The notes below the pieces were generated by a model. It ran no database searches. It was not told where the DNA came from and saw nothing but the letters and a program-made list of their open reading frames with translations. A DNA stretch of 64,000 bases from Chroococcidiopsis thermalis PCC 7203 (GTDB lineage Bacteria; Cyanobacteriota; Cyanobacteriia; Cyanobacteriales; Chroococcidiopsidaceae): the NCBI RefSeq assembly GCF_000317125.1, contig NC_019695.1, forward strand, positions 1,290,336-1,354,335, read 5' to 3'. Below, piece after piece: positions 1 through 9,228 of the stretch (the first letter of the stretch is position 1; each line of letters starts with the position of its first letter). A program made the translations under genes and the position numbers.

Positions 1-1434
1 TGGTATTTCTAATAACTCACTATATTTGGGTTTTGGTCCATAGCGGTTATCAGCTCGATAAGTATCATCAACATAGGGTTGAGGCGATATGTCATTGAAA
101 ATACGCCGTCTCTTGACTAATTCCCTATTTTCCCAATCGCCATCTCTTGACCATCCGCTACTGTCTCGATGTTTAGATTCATTTCTAGTGAAAAGAGCTA
201 CTGGATCGAGGGCGATTTTTGAAACTAGATTATCATCATTAGGTGTTATGGAGTCTGTATCTTTGTTTAGCTTATTAATGTTTTCATTGCGGGTTGGTGC
301 ATTACCCAAGCCATTAAATAAATGAAAATACGATTCGTTCTTAAACTGGTCATCTCTTACATTCCCAGAGATAATTTCTCCCTGAAAGTTTGCTTGTTTA
401 GCAACAGTAATTTTAGAAGCATCCTGATTATATAAGCAAGAGTTGTGGGAACTGATCATGTAACCAATAACTTTGTTGTCATCTCCGCCAACAATGAGGT
501 TGCCCTCTGTATGCATAGCTCCATTAAAATTAAAGGTGGGATAAGGAAAAATTTCTAAATCGTTACGGAACCAAACTCCCCATTTGTTACCCTTGTCAAC
601 TTGTCTATCTTGTTGTAGCTCAAGAGTAGTAACAGTTTTAGCTGATGTCTTGTTATTAATGACAAAGGCATCAACCTGAAAATTTTTACGCAAAGTAGCA
701 CTGTTGAGTTGATACCAACCATTTTCGGGCGTTCTACTATCTGTCTTACAGCCAGATAAGCTATTTTGAAAGCTGCTAAGTGGAGCATTGCGGACAACAA
801 GTGTAGCAGCTTTTTGTGCATCTGTACTTTTGTCAATAGTTACAGCACTAGTTCCCGTGCCACTTTCAGTTGCTGACAGAATAGAGTAAACAGTTGTGGT
901 GTCTCCGATTTTGCTTCCACTGCTATCAACCGGAAAAGCCCAAATATTGTCCAGCTTGCCATCATGATCTATGTCAAGGCGTTTCTCATCAGGAAATGTA
1001 TATGGGTGTTTAGTAGAATTCGCAGCCACACCATTAAGACCATCATTAAGCATCATGCTGGACAGCACAGCACTTGAGGGTACTCCACCAGGCAAGCGAT
1101 CGTCCTGCTTGAAGAGGTACTCCAATTTTGCTTTAGCTCGGTCAATAGCAGGCGTAGCAGCGTTGTAAATTACTTTTTGTTCGCGTGCAGCTAGAACTTG
1201 ATTTGTCCGGCTAAAACTGCGAAATATTAAACTGCCAACTACTAAAGCAAGAATTATTAATAATAATGCTGTAGTAGGTAATACAAAGCCAGATTTAGCA
1301 AAGCGAGGTTTTCTACCAATTACTAATAAAGTACGTAGAAACCAACTAATTAACCATTTGGGAATGGCACTAGTTAGCTTCCAGATTTGTCTAAATATAT
1401 TCTGTTTAGCTCTGTGGCGCTTGCGAGTTGACAT
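1..1434 (-). CDS. hpsA: HpsA-like hormogonium polysaccharide protein (N-terminal part; gene runs off the left edge)
   Basis: Reading leftward from an ATG at 1434 the frame stays open for about 478 codons to the window edge, so the C-terminus is missing. The N-terminus is rich in Lys and Arg (MSTRKRHRAK) and is followed by one hydrophobic segment at about residues 50-75, as in a pilin-like or type II membrane protein. Next comes a motif typical of the family, NAATPAIDRAKAKLEYL, and near the edge another, PYVDDTYRADNRYGPKP. These are characteristic of HpsA, which in Nostoc is needed for hormogonium polysaccharide and motility. I infer the same family here; the role in this organism is unknown. 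The 244 bases upstream (1435-1678) are AT-rich, hold no gene that I can see and presumably contain the promoter. Confidence 0.85.
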   Translation of the reverse strand, partial: MSTRKRHRAKQNIFRQIWKLTSAIPKWLISWFLRTLLVIGRKPRFAKSGFVLPTTALLLIILALVVGSLIFRSFSRTNQVLAAREQKVIYNAATPAIDRAKAKLEYLFKQDDRLPGGVPSSAVLSSMMLNDGLNGVAANSTKHPYTFPDEKRLDIDHDGKLDNIWAFPVDSSGSKIGDTTTVYSILSATESGTGTSAVTIDKSTDAQKAATLVVRNAPLSSFQNSLSGCKTDSRTPENGWYQLNSATLRKNFQVDAFVINNKTSAKTVTTLELQQDRQVDKGNKWGVWFRNDLEIFPYPTFNFNGAMHTEGNLIVGGDDNKVIGYMISSHNSCLYNQDASKITVAKQANFQGEIISGNVRDDQFKNESYFHLFNGLGNAPTRNENINKLNKDTDSITPNDDNLVSKIALDPVALFTRNESKHRDSSGWSRDGDWENRELVKRRRIFNDISPQPYVDDTYRADNRYGPKPKYSELLEIP

Positions 1435-1678
1435 TCTTGCTTCCCTACTAGTTCTTTGAAAATGCTGCTATGAGAGATAAAATTTAGGAATAAAACTCAA
1501 TTATCGTTCTCAATTAAAAGTGAAATTTACATAAATCGCATATTTTTACCATAAAAATAGAAACAATCAATTTATAACAAGTGGCAATAAACGCCATTGT
1601 TATAGTTAGATTATTCCCTTACAGTTTTATCAGGTTAAATTGTTAGCAACCACAGCAGTACTACGAGGATATTAGTTT

Positions 1679-1912
1679 TTATAAATTTAAAAATTTAAGT
1701 AAAACTACGGTGACTTGAATTTGATTGAAGGTAGGGCGATCGCGAATTGCCAAAATTAAATTTACAACTCTAAAAGTTAAATTTGCTAATTCTTCTAACT
1801 GGGTGCTAGCAAGCTGCTGAAGGCGCGATCGCACCTTTGCTTCAACTGCACCCAATCGCCATGTGAGTCTTTTCAAAACGGCTGCTAACTCTCCTTCTTG
1901 CCTTCCTGGCAA
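1679..1912 (-). pseudogene. DUF4351-type C-terminal fragment of a Rpn/PD-(D/E)XK transposase-like protein
   Basis: The stretch LPGRQEGELAAVLKRL followed by TWRLGAVEAKVRSRLQQL resembles the DUF4351 tail found at the C-terminus of cyanobacterial Rpn-family nucleases and related transposase-like proteins. Only this tail is present: there is no ATG (the frame could start at a TTG), and an in-frame stop lies at 1928-1930. The catalytic nuclease domain is absent. I read it as the remnant of a larger gene, not a working small protein. It sits between the hpsA promoter region and a toxin-antitoxin pair, a typical place for gene debris. Confidence 0.55.
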
Positions 1913-1984
1913 CCGGAATACTCCACTCTAACACTTAGGTATAGTGGGGGTATAACTCGTTGTTAATATCTGGAACAGCTCGCG

Positions 1985-2233
1985 ATGAAAGTTAAAGGTA
2001 CAAAGCGTGGTAAAAACATTGAATTATTAGAAGAGATAAACATTCCTGATGGCACGGAAGTTCACATGGAAGTTGAGATCGAGCAGCCTTTAAGCGAACA
2101 GGAAAGACTAACTAGACTCAACCAAATATTTGGAGCATGGAAAAATCAACCCGATCTCGATACGATATTTTCTGAGATTGACACACAGCGTCATGCCGAG
2201 CGGGGTAGAGCAATAGAAACCCTTGATGAGTAA
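1985..2233 (+). CDS. Type II antitoxin (VapB-like, small)
   Basis: An 82-residue acidic protein. It begins with MKVKGTKRGKNIELLEEINIPDGTEV, a pattern common in cyanobacterial antitoxins with an AbrB- or DUF104-like N-terminal strand. The C-terminal half (LSEQERLTRLNQIFGAWKN and onward) is helical and charged and would be expected to wrap the toxin. The stop is 11 bases before the GTG of the PIN-domain toxin, so the two form a typical antitoxin-first pair. The family assignment rests mostly on size, composition and neighbour. Such pairs usually autoregulate from the promoter just upstream, here within 1913-1984. Confidence 0.75.
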   Translation: MKVKGTKRGKNIELLEEINIPDGTEVHMEVEIEQPLSEQERLTRLNQIFGAWKNQPDLDTIFSEIDTQRHAERGRAIETLDE

Positions 2234-2244
2234 GGAAAAAATTT

Positions 2245-2640
2245 GTGTATTTGTTAGATACAAATATTTGTGTAGCTTTACTCAAACACAATATTTTTGC
2301 TATCAAACAATTTAATGCCAAAGCAAGTCTTTGCTATCTTCCCACAATTGTAGTAGCTGAATTGTATAAAGGAGTCTACTGTTCTCAACGGGTACAGCAA
2401 AACTTAACTATACTAGAGCAATTTCTGAACTTGATGCCAGTTATTGAGTTTGACCGGAGTGCAGCTGAAGAATTTGGCAAGATTCAAGCTGAGTTAAGAA
2501 CAATTGGTATACCAACAGGAGAAATAGATGCAATAATTGCTGCGATCGCCCGTTCTCGACAAGATATTCTTGTAACCGATAACACGCGCCACTTTATCAA
2601 TATTTCAGGCTTGCAACAAGAGAACTGGCTTGAACCTTGA
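2245..2640 (+). CDS. PIN-domain ribonuclease toxin (VapC-type)
   Basis: A 131-residue PIN-domain protein. The first conserved Asp is in the N-terminal MYLLDTN motif, an internal Glu lies in VVAELYKGV, and a later acidic pair lies in GEIDAIIAAIA and VTDNTRHF. These are the metal-binding acidic residues of VapC-like endoribonucleases. The start is GTG at 2245, preceded by AAGGAAAAAA as a ribosome-binding site and 11 bases after the antitoxin stop. Length and motifs are complete, so the toxin looks intact. Its end is 16 bases from the convergent end of hoxU. The target RNA cannot be told from sequence. Confidence 0.88.
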   Translation: MYLLDTNICVALLKHNIFAIKQFNAKASLCYLPTIVVAELYKGVYCSQRVQQNLTILEQFLNLMPVIEFDRSAAEEFGKIQAELRTIGIPTGEIDAIIAAIARSRQDILVTDNTRHFINISGLQQENWLEP

Positions 2641-2656
2641 CAAGAATCACCCCCCG

Positions 2657-3373
2657 CTAAATCTGCCATTGCTGTTTCTCCCGTGCTGTCACCAGAAATT
2701 CCAATTTGGCGCGATCGCGTTTCATTTCCCCTACACTCGAACCTTGGTAGAAAAGCGCCCCTGTGGGACAAGCATTCACACACTTACCGCAGGAAGTACA
2801 AGTTTGTGACGTTCCCCAAGGTTGACTCAAATCGGTAATGACGTGCGAGTTTGTGCCTCTACCTGCCATATCCCAAGTATGCGCCCCTTCGATTTCATCG
2901 CAGACTCGAATACAACGAGTGCAGAGAACGCAACGGTTATGGTCAATGCCATAGCGATCGTGAGACACATCAACTTGGCGATCGGGAAAATGATATTCTA
3001 ATCGGACGTGTTCCATACCCATTTCAATCGCCAAGTCTTGCAATTCACAGTTACCATTCGCCACGCAAACCGAGCAAATATGATTGCCTTCTGCAAACAA
3101 CATTTCGACAATCGTGCGACGATAATTCTGCAACCTTGGGGTATGAGTTTTCACTTCCATCCCCTCCGCAACTTTCGCTACACAAGCGGGTTGCAGTTTA
3201 TGACTGCCAGCAATTTCTACCAAGCAAAGCCGACAAGCACCAACCTCTGAAACTCCTTCTAAATAGCAAAGTGTCGGAATATGAATTCCCGCATCCCTTG
3301 CTGCCTCCAATATGGTTTGCTCCTCAAGGGCGCTGATGAGTTGGTCGTTAATTGTTAAAGTTTTGACTGCCAT
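2657..3373 (-). CDS. hoxU: HoxU, iron-sulfur diaphorase subunit of bidirectional hydrogenase
   Basis: A 238-residue protein matching HoxU, the small electron-transfer subunit of the NAD(P)-linked diaphorase module of cyanobacterial [NiFe] hydrogenase, related to the N-terminus of NuoG. An N-terminal [2Fe-2S] site is seen at C36, C47, C50 and C64. A NuoG-type site lies around H98, C100, C103 and C109. Two ferredoxin-like clusters are at C148/151/154/158 and C192/195/198/202. All expected ligands are present. It starts 10 bases after the hoxF stop and so belongs to the same transcript. No hoxY or hoxH follows; the next genes are a toxin-antitoxin pair on the other strand. Confidence 0.95.
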   Translation of the reverse strand: MAVKTLTINDQLISALEEQTILEAARDAGIHIPTLCYLEGVSEVGACRLCLVEIAGSHKLQPACVAKVAEGMEVKTHTPRLQNYRRTIVEMLFAEGNHICSVCVANGNCELQDLAIEMGMEHVRLEYHFPDRQVDVSHDRYGIDHNRCVLCTRCIRVCDEIEGAHTWDMAGRGTNSHVITDLSQPWGTSQTCTSCGKCVNACPTGALFYQGSSVGEMKRDRAKLEFLVTAREKQQWQI

Positions 3374-3383
3374 TGCTATTGTT

Positions 3384-5033
3384 CTACCTTGCCTTTAAAT
3401 CGCAGTATCTACTGGCGCTGCCATCAACCAAAGTCAAATACTCATCTCGGAAATAACGCAAAGTGCTAAGTACTGGATTAGGTGCAGATTGACCCAGACC
3501 GCACAAACTGGTATTTTTCACCATGTCACACAGTTCTTCCAACAGTTCCAAATCGGTTAATGATGCCTCACCTTGCCGAATCTTGGTTAATAAACGATGT
3601 AACTGTACAGTCCCGACACGACAAGGAATACATTTACCGCAAGACTCATCCATGCAAAATTCCATAAAAAAGCGGGCAACATCTACCATGTTGGTCGATT
3701 CATCCATGACAATCATGCCACCAGAACCCATCATCGAACCAAGTTGAGCCAGCGATTCGTAGTCTACAGGCGTATCAAAAGCTGAAGCTGGGATGCACCC
3801 GCCTGAAGGTCCACCAGTTTGCACGGCTTTAGCCACCCCGCCACCGGGTACGCCGCCGCCCATTTGCTCGACGATTTGTTGTAAAGTCGTTCCCATCGGG
3901 ACTTCAATCAAACCCGTATTGCGAATTTTGCCTGCTAAAGCGAAGACCTTTGTACCTTTACTTTTTGCTGTACCAATACTGGCAAACCAGTCAGCACCTT
4001 TACGAATAATCGGCGCGATATTAGCAAAAGTTTCGACGTTGTTAATTAGAGTCGGATTTTTCCACAAACCAGATTCAGCTGGATAAGGCGGACGAGGACT
4101 GGGTAAACCCCGCTTGCCTTCGATCGATGCCATTAATGCGGTTTCTTCGCCACAGACATAAGCACCCGCACCAATGCGAATATCAATTTTGAAATCAAAA
4201 GGTGAATCAAAGATTTGACTGCCTAACAAACCGAGGCGTTGGGCTTGACGAATGGCAATTTGGAGGCGGCTAATGGCAGTAGGATATTCAGCTCGAACGT
4301 AGATGTAGCCTTGGTTTGCCCCGATCGCATACGCCGCGATCGCCATTCCTTCCAGCACCCGATGCGGGTCGCTTTCCAAGACGCTGCGATCCATAAATGC
4401 GCCAGGATCGCCCTCATCAGCGTTGCAGATAACATACTTGCGTTCTCCCTTTGCCTTAGCTACCGTTGCCCATTTCAAACCCGTGGGATAACCAGCACCA
4501 CCACGTCCCCGCAAACCACTTTGGGCGATCGCCTCTACCACCTCGTTCGGCTGCATCTCGTGCAAAACGTGGTAAAGCCCCCGATACCCTTCTGCCGCAA
4601 TATAAGATTCAATCCGTTCTGGATCGACCTTACCGCTATTTTCTAAAACAATTGGCATTTGTTGAGTAAAAAACGGCTGGGTCAAATCGCCACGTTGTAG
4701 AGACGTTTCATGGAGAGACGTTTCATGAAACATCTCTCCATCTGTATCTATCGTGGCAACGATCGCGGGTGCATCTTTAGGAGTGACTTTTTCGTAAAGC
4801 GTGCTTTCTGCGACCTGTACTAACGGTCCTTGACTGCACAAGCGCATACAACCAACACCACAAACCTGCACTTTATCCCCTAAACCCGTCTCTGCCACTA
4901 CTCGTTCAAGCCTTTGTTTCACAGCTAGGGAATCAGCAGATAGACACCCCGCAGCTACGCAACAACGAATCTGTATCGGTTTTTGAGCGGCGCGTTCGTG
5001 TTGGGCAATCTCCTGTAATTGGGTTAAATCCAT
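3384..5033 (-). CDS. hoxF: HoxF, NAD/FMN-binding diaphorase subunit
   Basis: A 549-residue protein of the NuoF/HoxF family, which transfers electrons between NAD(P)H and FeS clusters through FMN. The N-terminal thioredoxin-like [2Fe-2S] domain has Cys at 24, 30, 58, 62 and 66. The glycine-rich nucleotide motif [10 protein letters not shown] is at 176-185, [11 protein letters not shown] lies near 290, and a [4Fe-4S] site uses C465, C468, C471 and C511. An odd feature is a short duplicated stretch at residues 101-112 (HETSL twice), encoded by a palindromic interspersed repeat inserted in frame between the two domains. It falls in a linker and probably does no harm. It lies 99 bases downstream of hoxE. 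Confidence 0.95.
   Translation of the reverse strand: MDLTQLQEIAQHERAAQKPIQIRCCVAAGCLSADSLAVKQRLERVVAETGLGDKVQVCGVGCMRLCSQGPLVQVAESTLYEKVTPKDAPAIVATIDTDGEMFHETSLHETSLQRGDLTQPFFTQQMPIVLENSGKVDPERIESYIAAEGYRGLYHVLHEMQPNEVVEAIAQSGLRGRGGAGYPTGLKWATVAKAKGERKYVICNADEGDPGAFMDRSVLESDPHRVLEGMAIAAYAIGANQGYIYVRAEYPTAISRLQIAIRQAQRLGLLGSQIFDSPFDFKIDIRIGAGAYVCGEETALMASIEGKRGLPSPRPPYPAESGLWKNPTLINNVETFANIAPIIRKGADWFASIGTAKSKGTKVFALAGKIRNTGLIEVPMGTTLQQIVEQMGGGVPGGGVAKAVQTGGPSGGCIPASAFDTPVDYESLAQLGSMMGSGGMIVMDESTNMVDVARFFMEFCMDESCGKCIPCRVGTVQLHRLLTKIRQGEASLTDLELLEELCDMVKNTSLCGLGQSAPNPVLSTLRYFRDEYLTLVDGSASRYCDLKAR
4697..4740. repeat. Palindromic interspersed repeat inserted in hoxF
   Basis: The sequence GTAGAGACGTTTCATG is followed by a second direct GAGACGTTTCATG and then an inverted GAAACATCTCTCC, giving a hairpin built from arms of the kind GAGACGTTTCATGAAACGTCTC. 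This pattern is common between genes of filamentous and Chroococcidiopsis-like cyanobacteria. Here it lies inside hoxF and is read in frame as linker residues with a duplicated HETSL. Confidence 0.75.
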
Positions 5034-5132
5034 TTTTTAGCTGCCTCCTCGCCACGACCGATTTCGACTCCACTCTGAAGTTAGAAAAGAAGTATGAGAA
5101 ACTTGTGAGGATGCGCTCGGCTGGCGCGAAAT

Positions 5133-5660
5133 CTACCTGCCTTCCAGCCATTCTTTCAGGCGATCGCAAGTTGACTCTGCCGTTTGATGCCCGCACACAG
5201 TCCCGTCAAATACAACTGCAGGAGCGATACCACACGCACCCAGACAACGGGCTGTCAGTAAAGAAAGTTGTTTATCTGCCGTCGTCTCACCAGCACGAAT
5301 CTTAACGTTCTGCTCGACTGCTGCCAAGATTTGTGCTGCACCCTTAACATAACAAGCAGTTCCAGTACAAACCGTACAAGTGTGAACTCCTTGGGGTGCA
5401 AGAGAAAACAAGTGATAGAAAGTTGCCACCCCATAAACGCGACTGGGAGGCAATTTCAAGCTGCGACTAACGTACAGCAGAACGTCATCTTCCAGATAAC
5501 CGAAAAGCTCCTGTGCTTTGTGTAAGATCTCGATCAGTGCATCTTGTCGAGCCTGATGTCGCTTAATCGTGACATCTAGAAGCTTAAAACGCTTATCACC
5601 ACTGGGATGAGTCGTGACGGTAGCTCGATCTTGCACTTTTGCTGGGGGATGAGAATGCAT
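5133..5660 (-). CDS. hoxE: HoxE, [2Fe-2S] diaphorase subunit
   Basis: A 175-residue NuoE-like protein, the third part of the HoxEFU diaphorase. The thioredoxin-fold [2Fe-2S] ligands are visible as C98 and C103 (CTGTAC) and C139 and C143 (CLGAC). The N-terminal helical region contains the family pattern [16 protein letters not shown]. It starts 23 bases after a small DUF2949 gene and is followed by hoxF, so it reads as part of the leftward operon. HoxE is thought to couple the diaphorase to photosynthetic or respiratory electron carriers; that role is known for the family, not shown here. Confidence 0.94.
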   Translation of the reverse strand: MHSHPPAKVQDRATVTTHPSGDKRFKLLDVTIKRHQARQDALIEILHKAQELFGYLEDDVLLYVSRSLKLPPSRVYGVATFYHLFSLAPQGVHTCTVCTGTACYVKGAAQILAAVEQNVKIRAGETTADKQLSLLTARCLGACGIAPAVVFDGTVCGHQTAESTCDRLKEWLEGR

Positions 5661-5683
5661 ATTTTTGTTGCTCGCAGCTCAAT

Positions 5684-5917
5684 TTAGCTTGCCATCCAGT
5701 CAAAAATCTGCTCTAACTGCTCCAGAGAAATTAGACCGTACTGCCACAGCAGCATGGGTAAGGGACCGGGATTCTGCTCGTTCAGCCGCAATACCATCGC
5801 GATCGCCTTGGGTGAAATTGCCAATTTTTCTTGTAAGAAGTCGAGCAGTTGCTCTTGGTGGCTCGCGTTCATCTCTTGTTTCATCGCTCGTCGCAGTTCA
5901 GTCAAATTTTTTGTCAA
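5684..5917 (-). CDS. DUF2949 family small cyanobacterial protein
   Basis: A 77-residue protein whose C-terminal part (LLDFLQEKLAIS, then LPMLLWQYGLISLEQLEQIFDW) matches the DUF2949 pattern, a small helical family found almost only in cyanobacteria. Function is unknown. It lies between ppsA and hoxE with gaps of 27 and 23 bases, so all are probably co-transcribed. An acidic, leucine-rich, helix-pair composition suggests a protein-protein interaction role, but this is inference only. Confidence 0.8.
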   Translation of the reverse strand: MTKNLTELRRAMKQEMNASHQEQLLDFLQEKLAISPKAIAMVLRLNEQNPGPLPMLLWQYGLISLEQLEQIFDWMAS

Positions 5918-5944
5918 GACGCGATTTGCATCTTGACAAAAACG

Positions 5945-8482
5945 TCAATGTGTAACTACACCCTCAACAGCAGCAACTTCCAATAAAGTTTTCAAAACTG
6001 AATCTGGATTGAGACTGATGGAGTCAATTCCTTGTTCGACCAAGAAACGGGCAAATTCTGGGTAATCGCTGGGTGCTTGACCGCAAATCCCAATCTTGCG
6101 CTGGTTTTCTTTAGCTTTAGCGATCGCCATTTGTACCATCTCTTTCACGCCTTCATTGCGTTCGTCGAATAGGTGCGCGACTAAACCAGAATCGCGATCG
6201 AGTCCCAAAGTCAGTTGCGTCAAGTCATTGGAACCAATTGAGAATCCATCAAACACTTCGCTAAATTGTTTCGCCAAGATGACGTTGTTGGGAATCTCGC
6301 ACATGACGTAGACTTGCAACCCATTTTCGCCCCGTTTTAAACCATATTTTTCCATTTCTGCCATCACCTTGCGTCCTTCAGCAGGCGTGCGACAGAAGGG
6401 AACCATTGGAATGACGTTGGTTAAACCCATCTCATCCCGTACCCGTTTCAAGGCTTGACACTCTAGGGCGAAACCTTCACGATATTTCTCGTCGTAGTAT
6501 CGAGACGCACCACGCCAGCCAATCATCGGGTTTTCTTCATCTGGCTCAAATTGCTTCCCACCGAGAAGGTTAGCATACTCGTTGCTCTTGAAGTCAGACA
6601 GACGCACGACTACAGATTTGGGATAAAAAGCAGCCGCGATCGTCGCTATCCCCTGAGCTAGCCGATCGACGAAGTATGATGGTTTATCTTCATATAGCTG
6701 TGTCAGCAAGGCAATTTGATTTTTAGCATCCTCGTCTTCTAATTTGTCGAAATGTATCAAAGCCAAGGGATGCACCTTAATATGATTGGCGATGATAAAT
6801 TCCAATCGTGCCAAACCCACACCATCATTTGGTATGGCTGCTAGACTAAATGCTTCCGAGGGATTGCCCACATTCATCAAGATCTGGGTGCGCGTCCGCG
6901 GTAGGTTTTCTAACGCCACCTCCTTCACCTCATATGGCAAAATCCCCTCGTACACCCGTCCTTCTTCCCCTTCCGCGCAGGAAATCGTCACTTCCTGACC
7001 TGTTTTTAATTGGGCGATCGCATTACCAGTTCCCACAATCGCGGGAATTCCCATTTCTCGCGCGATAATTGCCGCGTGACACGTCCTTCCACCTTGATTA
7101 GTCACGATCGCGCTGGCTTTTTTCATAATCGGTTCCCAGTCGGGATCGGTCTTATATGTCACCAAAACTTCCCCTGGTTGAAAAGTGTCGAGTTTGTGGA
7201 CATCCAAAATCACCCGCGCTTTACCAGTACCGATCGCCTCTCCGACTGCACGACCTCTTGCCAGTACGGGCGCATTGCTATGTGCCCCTACGAGTTGATA
7301 GCTCTTGATAGTATTGGTAGATTTTTGCGATTGTACGGTTTCGGGACGGGCTTGGACGATGAATAATTCTCCCGTTAAGCCATCCTTTGCCCACTCAATA
7401 TCCATCGGGGTATAAACGCCGCGTACTGCCGAATAATGGTCTTCAATGATACAAGTCCATTGAGCTAAAATCAGAACTTCATCATCCGTGAGAGCATATT
7501 TGACTCGTTCTGATTCCGGTACGGTGACGTTTTTTGTCAGCTTGCTACCACCGACATCGTAGACCATTTTAATTTCTTTACTGCCCAAGCGTTTTTCTAA
7601 AATGGGGCGAAAACCTTGTTGCAGTGTTGGCTTAAAGACAAAATATTCGTCGGGGTTAACTGCACCTTGGACGACGTTTTCCCCTAAACCATAAGCAGCG
7701 GTAATCAGGGCAGCATTTTTAAACCCCGTTTCCGTATCGATGGAAAACATCACGCCAGAAGCCGCTAAGTCAGAACGTACCATCTTTTGCACGCCCACTG
7801 ACAAGGCAATATTAAAATGGTCGAAGCCTTTAATCGTGCGATAGGAAATAGCACGGTCGGTAAACAGAGAAGCAAAACATTTATGACAAGCTTCTAGTAC
7901 TGCTTGTACGCCGTGGACGTTGAGGTATGTTTCCTGCTGTCCGGCAAAACTTGCATCCGGTAAATCTTCGGCTGTAGCGCTAGATCTAACTGCTACATCA
8001 GTCTCACCACTAGAACGCTGGCACGATTCGCGATATTCTGGCGCGAGGCGATCGCACAAACTCGCTGACGTGTCGCCATATTTTTGACACAATTGCAAAT
8101 AAGCATCCGCGATCGCGCTGGCTAATTCTGACGGAAACGGCGTATTGAGAATTAAAGCACGAGCTTGCTTACCTCGTTGCCGCAGATTATTTACATCTTC
8201 CACATCTAGATCGGCAAATAGCGATCGCAACTGCTCTTGTAAGCCTGCTTGCTCGATAAAGTAGCGATAAGCATGAGCTGTTGTGGCGAAACCCATAGGT
8301 ACGTTTATGCCTTTGGGTGTCAGTTGTTGAATCATTTCACCTAAAGAGGCGTTTTTACCACCTACTAAAGGGATATCTGCAATGCCAACTTCCTCAAACC
8401 ATAGCACAAAGGCTTGTTCTTTAGAACTCTGTAACTGTTGCCGCTTCGCTGTTGATTGCAACATAGACTCAATTCCTCTCAT
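5945..8482 (-). CDS. ppsA: Phosphoenolpyruvate synthase
   Basis: An 845-residue enzyme converting pyruvate and ATP to phosphoenolpyruvate, AMP and phosphate. Three expected regions are seen. The N-terminal ATP-grasp domain has GGKNASLGEM and RSSATAEDLPDASFAGQQET. The central swivelling domain has the catalytic His in GGRTCHAAI. The C-terminal PEP/pyruvate TIM barrel has GWRGASRYY, GSNDLTQLTLG and GICGQAPSD. Length is close to the usual ~800-840. Met-1 or Met-7 could be the start. It is first of a close leftward series with DUF2949 and hoxEFU, which suggests joint control of pyruvate, PEP and NAD(P)H balance, for instance in the dark or under fermentation; this is inference. Confidence 0.96.
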   Translation of the reverse strand: MRGIESMLQSTAKRQQLQSSKEQAFVLWFEEVGIADIPLVGGKNASLGEMIQQLTPKGINVPMGFATTAHAYRYFIEQAGLQEQLRSLFADLDVEDVNNLRQRGKQARALILNTPFPSELASAIADAYLQLCQKYGDTSASLCDRLAPEYRESCQRSSGETDVAVRSSATAEDLPDASFAGQQETYLNVHGVQAVLEACHKCFASLFTDRAISYRTIKGFDHFNIALSVGVQKMVRSDLAASGVMFSIDTETGFKNAALITAAYGLGENVVQGAVNPDEYFVFKPTLQQGFRPILEKRLGSKEIKMVYDVGGSKLTKNVTVPESERVKYALTDDEVLILAQWTCIIEDHYSAVRGVYTPMDIEWAKDGLTGELFIVQARPETVQSQKSTNTIKSYQLVGAHSNAPVLARGRAVGEAIGTGKARVILDVHKLDTFQPGEVLVTYKTDPDWEPIMKKASAIVTNQGGRTCHAAIIAREMGIPAIVGTGNAIAQLKTGQEVTISCAEGEEGRVYEGILPYEVKEVALENLPRTRTQILMNVGNPSEAFSLAAIPNDGVGLARLEFIIANHIKVHPLALIHFDKLEDEDAKNQIALLTQLYEDKPSYFVDRLAQGIATIAAAFYPKSVVVRLSDFKSNEYANLLGGKQFEPDEENPMIGWRGASRYYDEKYREGFALECQALKRVRDEMGLTNVIPMVPFCRTPAEGRKVMAEMEKYGLKRGENGLQVYVMCEIPNNVILAKQFSEVFDGFSIGSNDLTQLTLGLDRDSGLVAHLFDERNEGVKEMVQMAIAKAKENQRKIGICGQAPSDYPEFARFLVEQGIDSISLNPDSVLKTLLEVAAVEGVVTH

Positions 8483-8608
8483 ATTTAGGTTGAGTCAATA
8501 GAAACTCGATAAGCCTTGGAAAAGCCATTGACTCTATCTACTTGCTCTACAGTTATGGGTTATATAGAAACAGTTTGAGGAAGTTGTGAGGAAAATTTCA
8601 GTAACATT

Positions 8609-8638
8609 TGTAGGGGCGCACGGCTGTGCGCCCCTACA
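8609..8638. repeat. 30-bp palindromic intergenic repeat (REP-like)
   Basis: A near-perfect palindrome with arms TGTAGGGGCGCAC and GTGCGCCCCTACA, between the ppsA start and the left border of the mobile element. The same palindrome occurs at 32655-32684 and 33209-33238, with a shorter relative at 62525-62545. It is probably a non-autonomous REP-type repeat. Confidence 0.85.
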
Positions 8639-8685
8639 GATGGTGTGTTTACCCAATTGAAAACCCCTATAAGTACGCTAGAAGT

Positions 8686-8805
8686 ATTTTCTACTCATCT
8701 CGTAACAGCCAGAAACCAGTATAGGTCATGCCTGAATCATCGGGTTGGACTAACAAGAAATGCAAACCTTGACTCTGTTGCTGGCGCTGTGCGTAAGTTT
8801 GGGCA
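8686..8805. repeat. Left attachment repeat (displaced tab2 3' end)
   Basis: This 120-bp segment matches 27670-27789 except at 8703, 8729, 8732 and 8802. The identical core 8733-8801 must contain the crossover site. To its left lies the ancestral chromosome (ppsA side), to its right element DNA. In the tab2 reading frame, two of the differences change residues (Gly-Met here, Ser-Val in the right copy) and one is silent. Confidence 0.9.
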
Positions 8806-8939
8806 AGGTTTTCAAGATTAGAGTAGAATCCACTGCCTTGTTTTTTGTATGGTGCTAAGTATGGTCTAGGGTGCTGCAAAAGTAGATATTCTGTAGCAAA
8901 TCTTGACAAACAAGGTGGAGAATCATGGTATGGGAGCAT
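8691..8939 (-). pseudogene. Displaced 3' fragment of tab2 fused to element sequence
   Basis: The last ~35 codons (TYAQRQQQSQGLHFLL and onward to FWLLRDE) are the original C-terminus of tab2, left behind when the element integrated. The upstream ~47 codons (MLPYHDSPPCLS and onward) are element sequence that happens to be open in this frame and look like no known protein. There is no strong ribosome-binding site. It is best read as a split-gene remnant created by integration. Confidence 0.8.
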
Positions 8940-9039
8940 CTATATTTTTCACCCACTGCAAAATTTCATTGGGTTGTATTTCATAGCTGTCACAGATTTT
9001 CCTCAATACATCTGGAGAGGGTAACTGTTCGGACTTGTT
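8923..9039 (-). pseudogene. C-terminal scrap of an XRE-type helix-turn-helix repressor
   Basis: The frame reads NKSEQLPSPDVLRKICDSYE and continues with IQPNEILQWVKN to a stop at 8923. The phrase LPSPDVLRKICDSYEI is typical of the last helices of XRE/Cro-type DNA-binding domains. It is bounded upstream by an in-frame TAG at 9040-9042, and no matching N-terminus was found in the same frame. A decayed repressor gene near the element border would be expected of a former prophage. The evidence is short and the call tentative. Confidence 0.35.
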
Positions 9040-9181
9040 CTAGGTGCTATACATGTCTCCTTCATCGTTTCTTGGTAAAGTCGTTCTCCCGCGTACACCT
9101 CTTTGGAGAGTAGTTTTACCGATGTTGATTTTTGATTTGGTATGTTAGATTGGTTTTTGGTATATATTTCACACACTCAAG

Positions 9182-9223
9182 AGCAGGGGCAGTCTTGGCA
9201 GGACACGCAACCTCTGCTTTTTT
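9182..9223 (+). terminator. Stem-loop followed by T-run
   Basis: Arms AGCAGGGG (9182-9189) and CCTCTGCT (9211-9218) pair with one G-T, followed by TTTTTT on the plus strand. It lies just beyond the stop of the leftward J-domain gene, so for that gene the T-run is on the wrong side. It would stop rightward transcripts entering from the tab2 remnant. Confidence 0.5.
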
Positions 9224-9228
9224 GCTAT

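Noticed and set aside
8925-9113. Rightward 62-codon frame at the left end of the element
   Set aside because: The opposite strand carries a recognisable XRE-type C-terminal scrap there, and the rightward product has an arbitrary His/Ser/Cys-rich composition with no ribosome-binding site.
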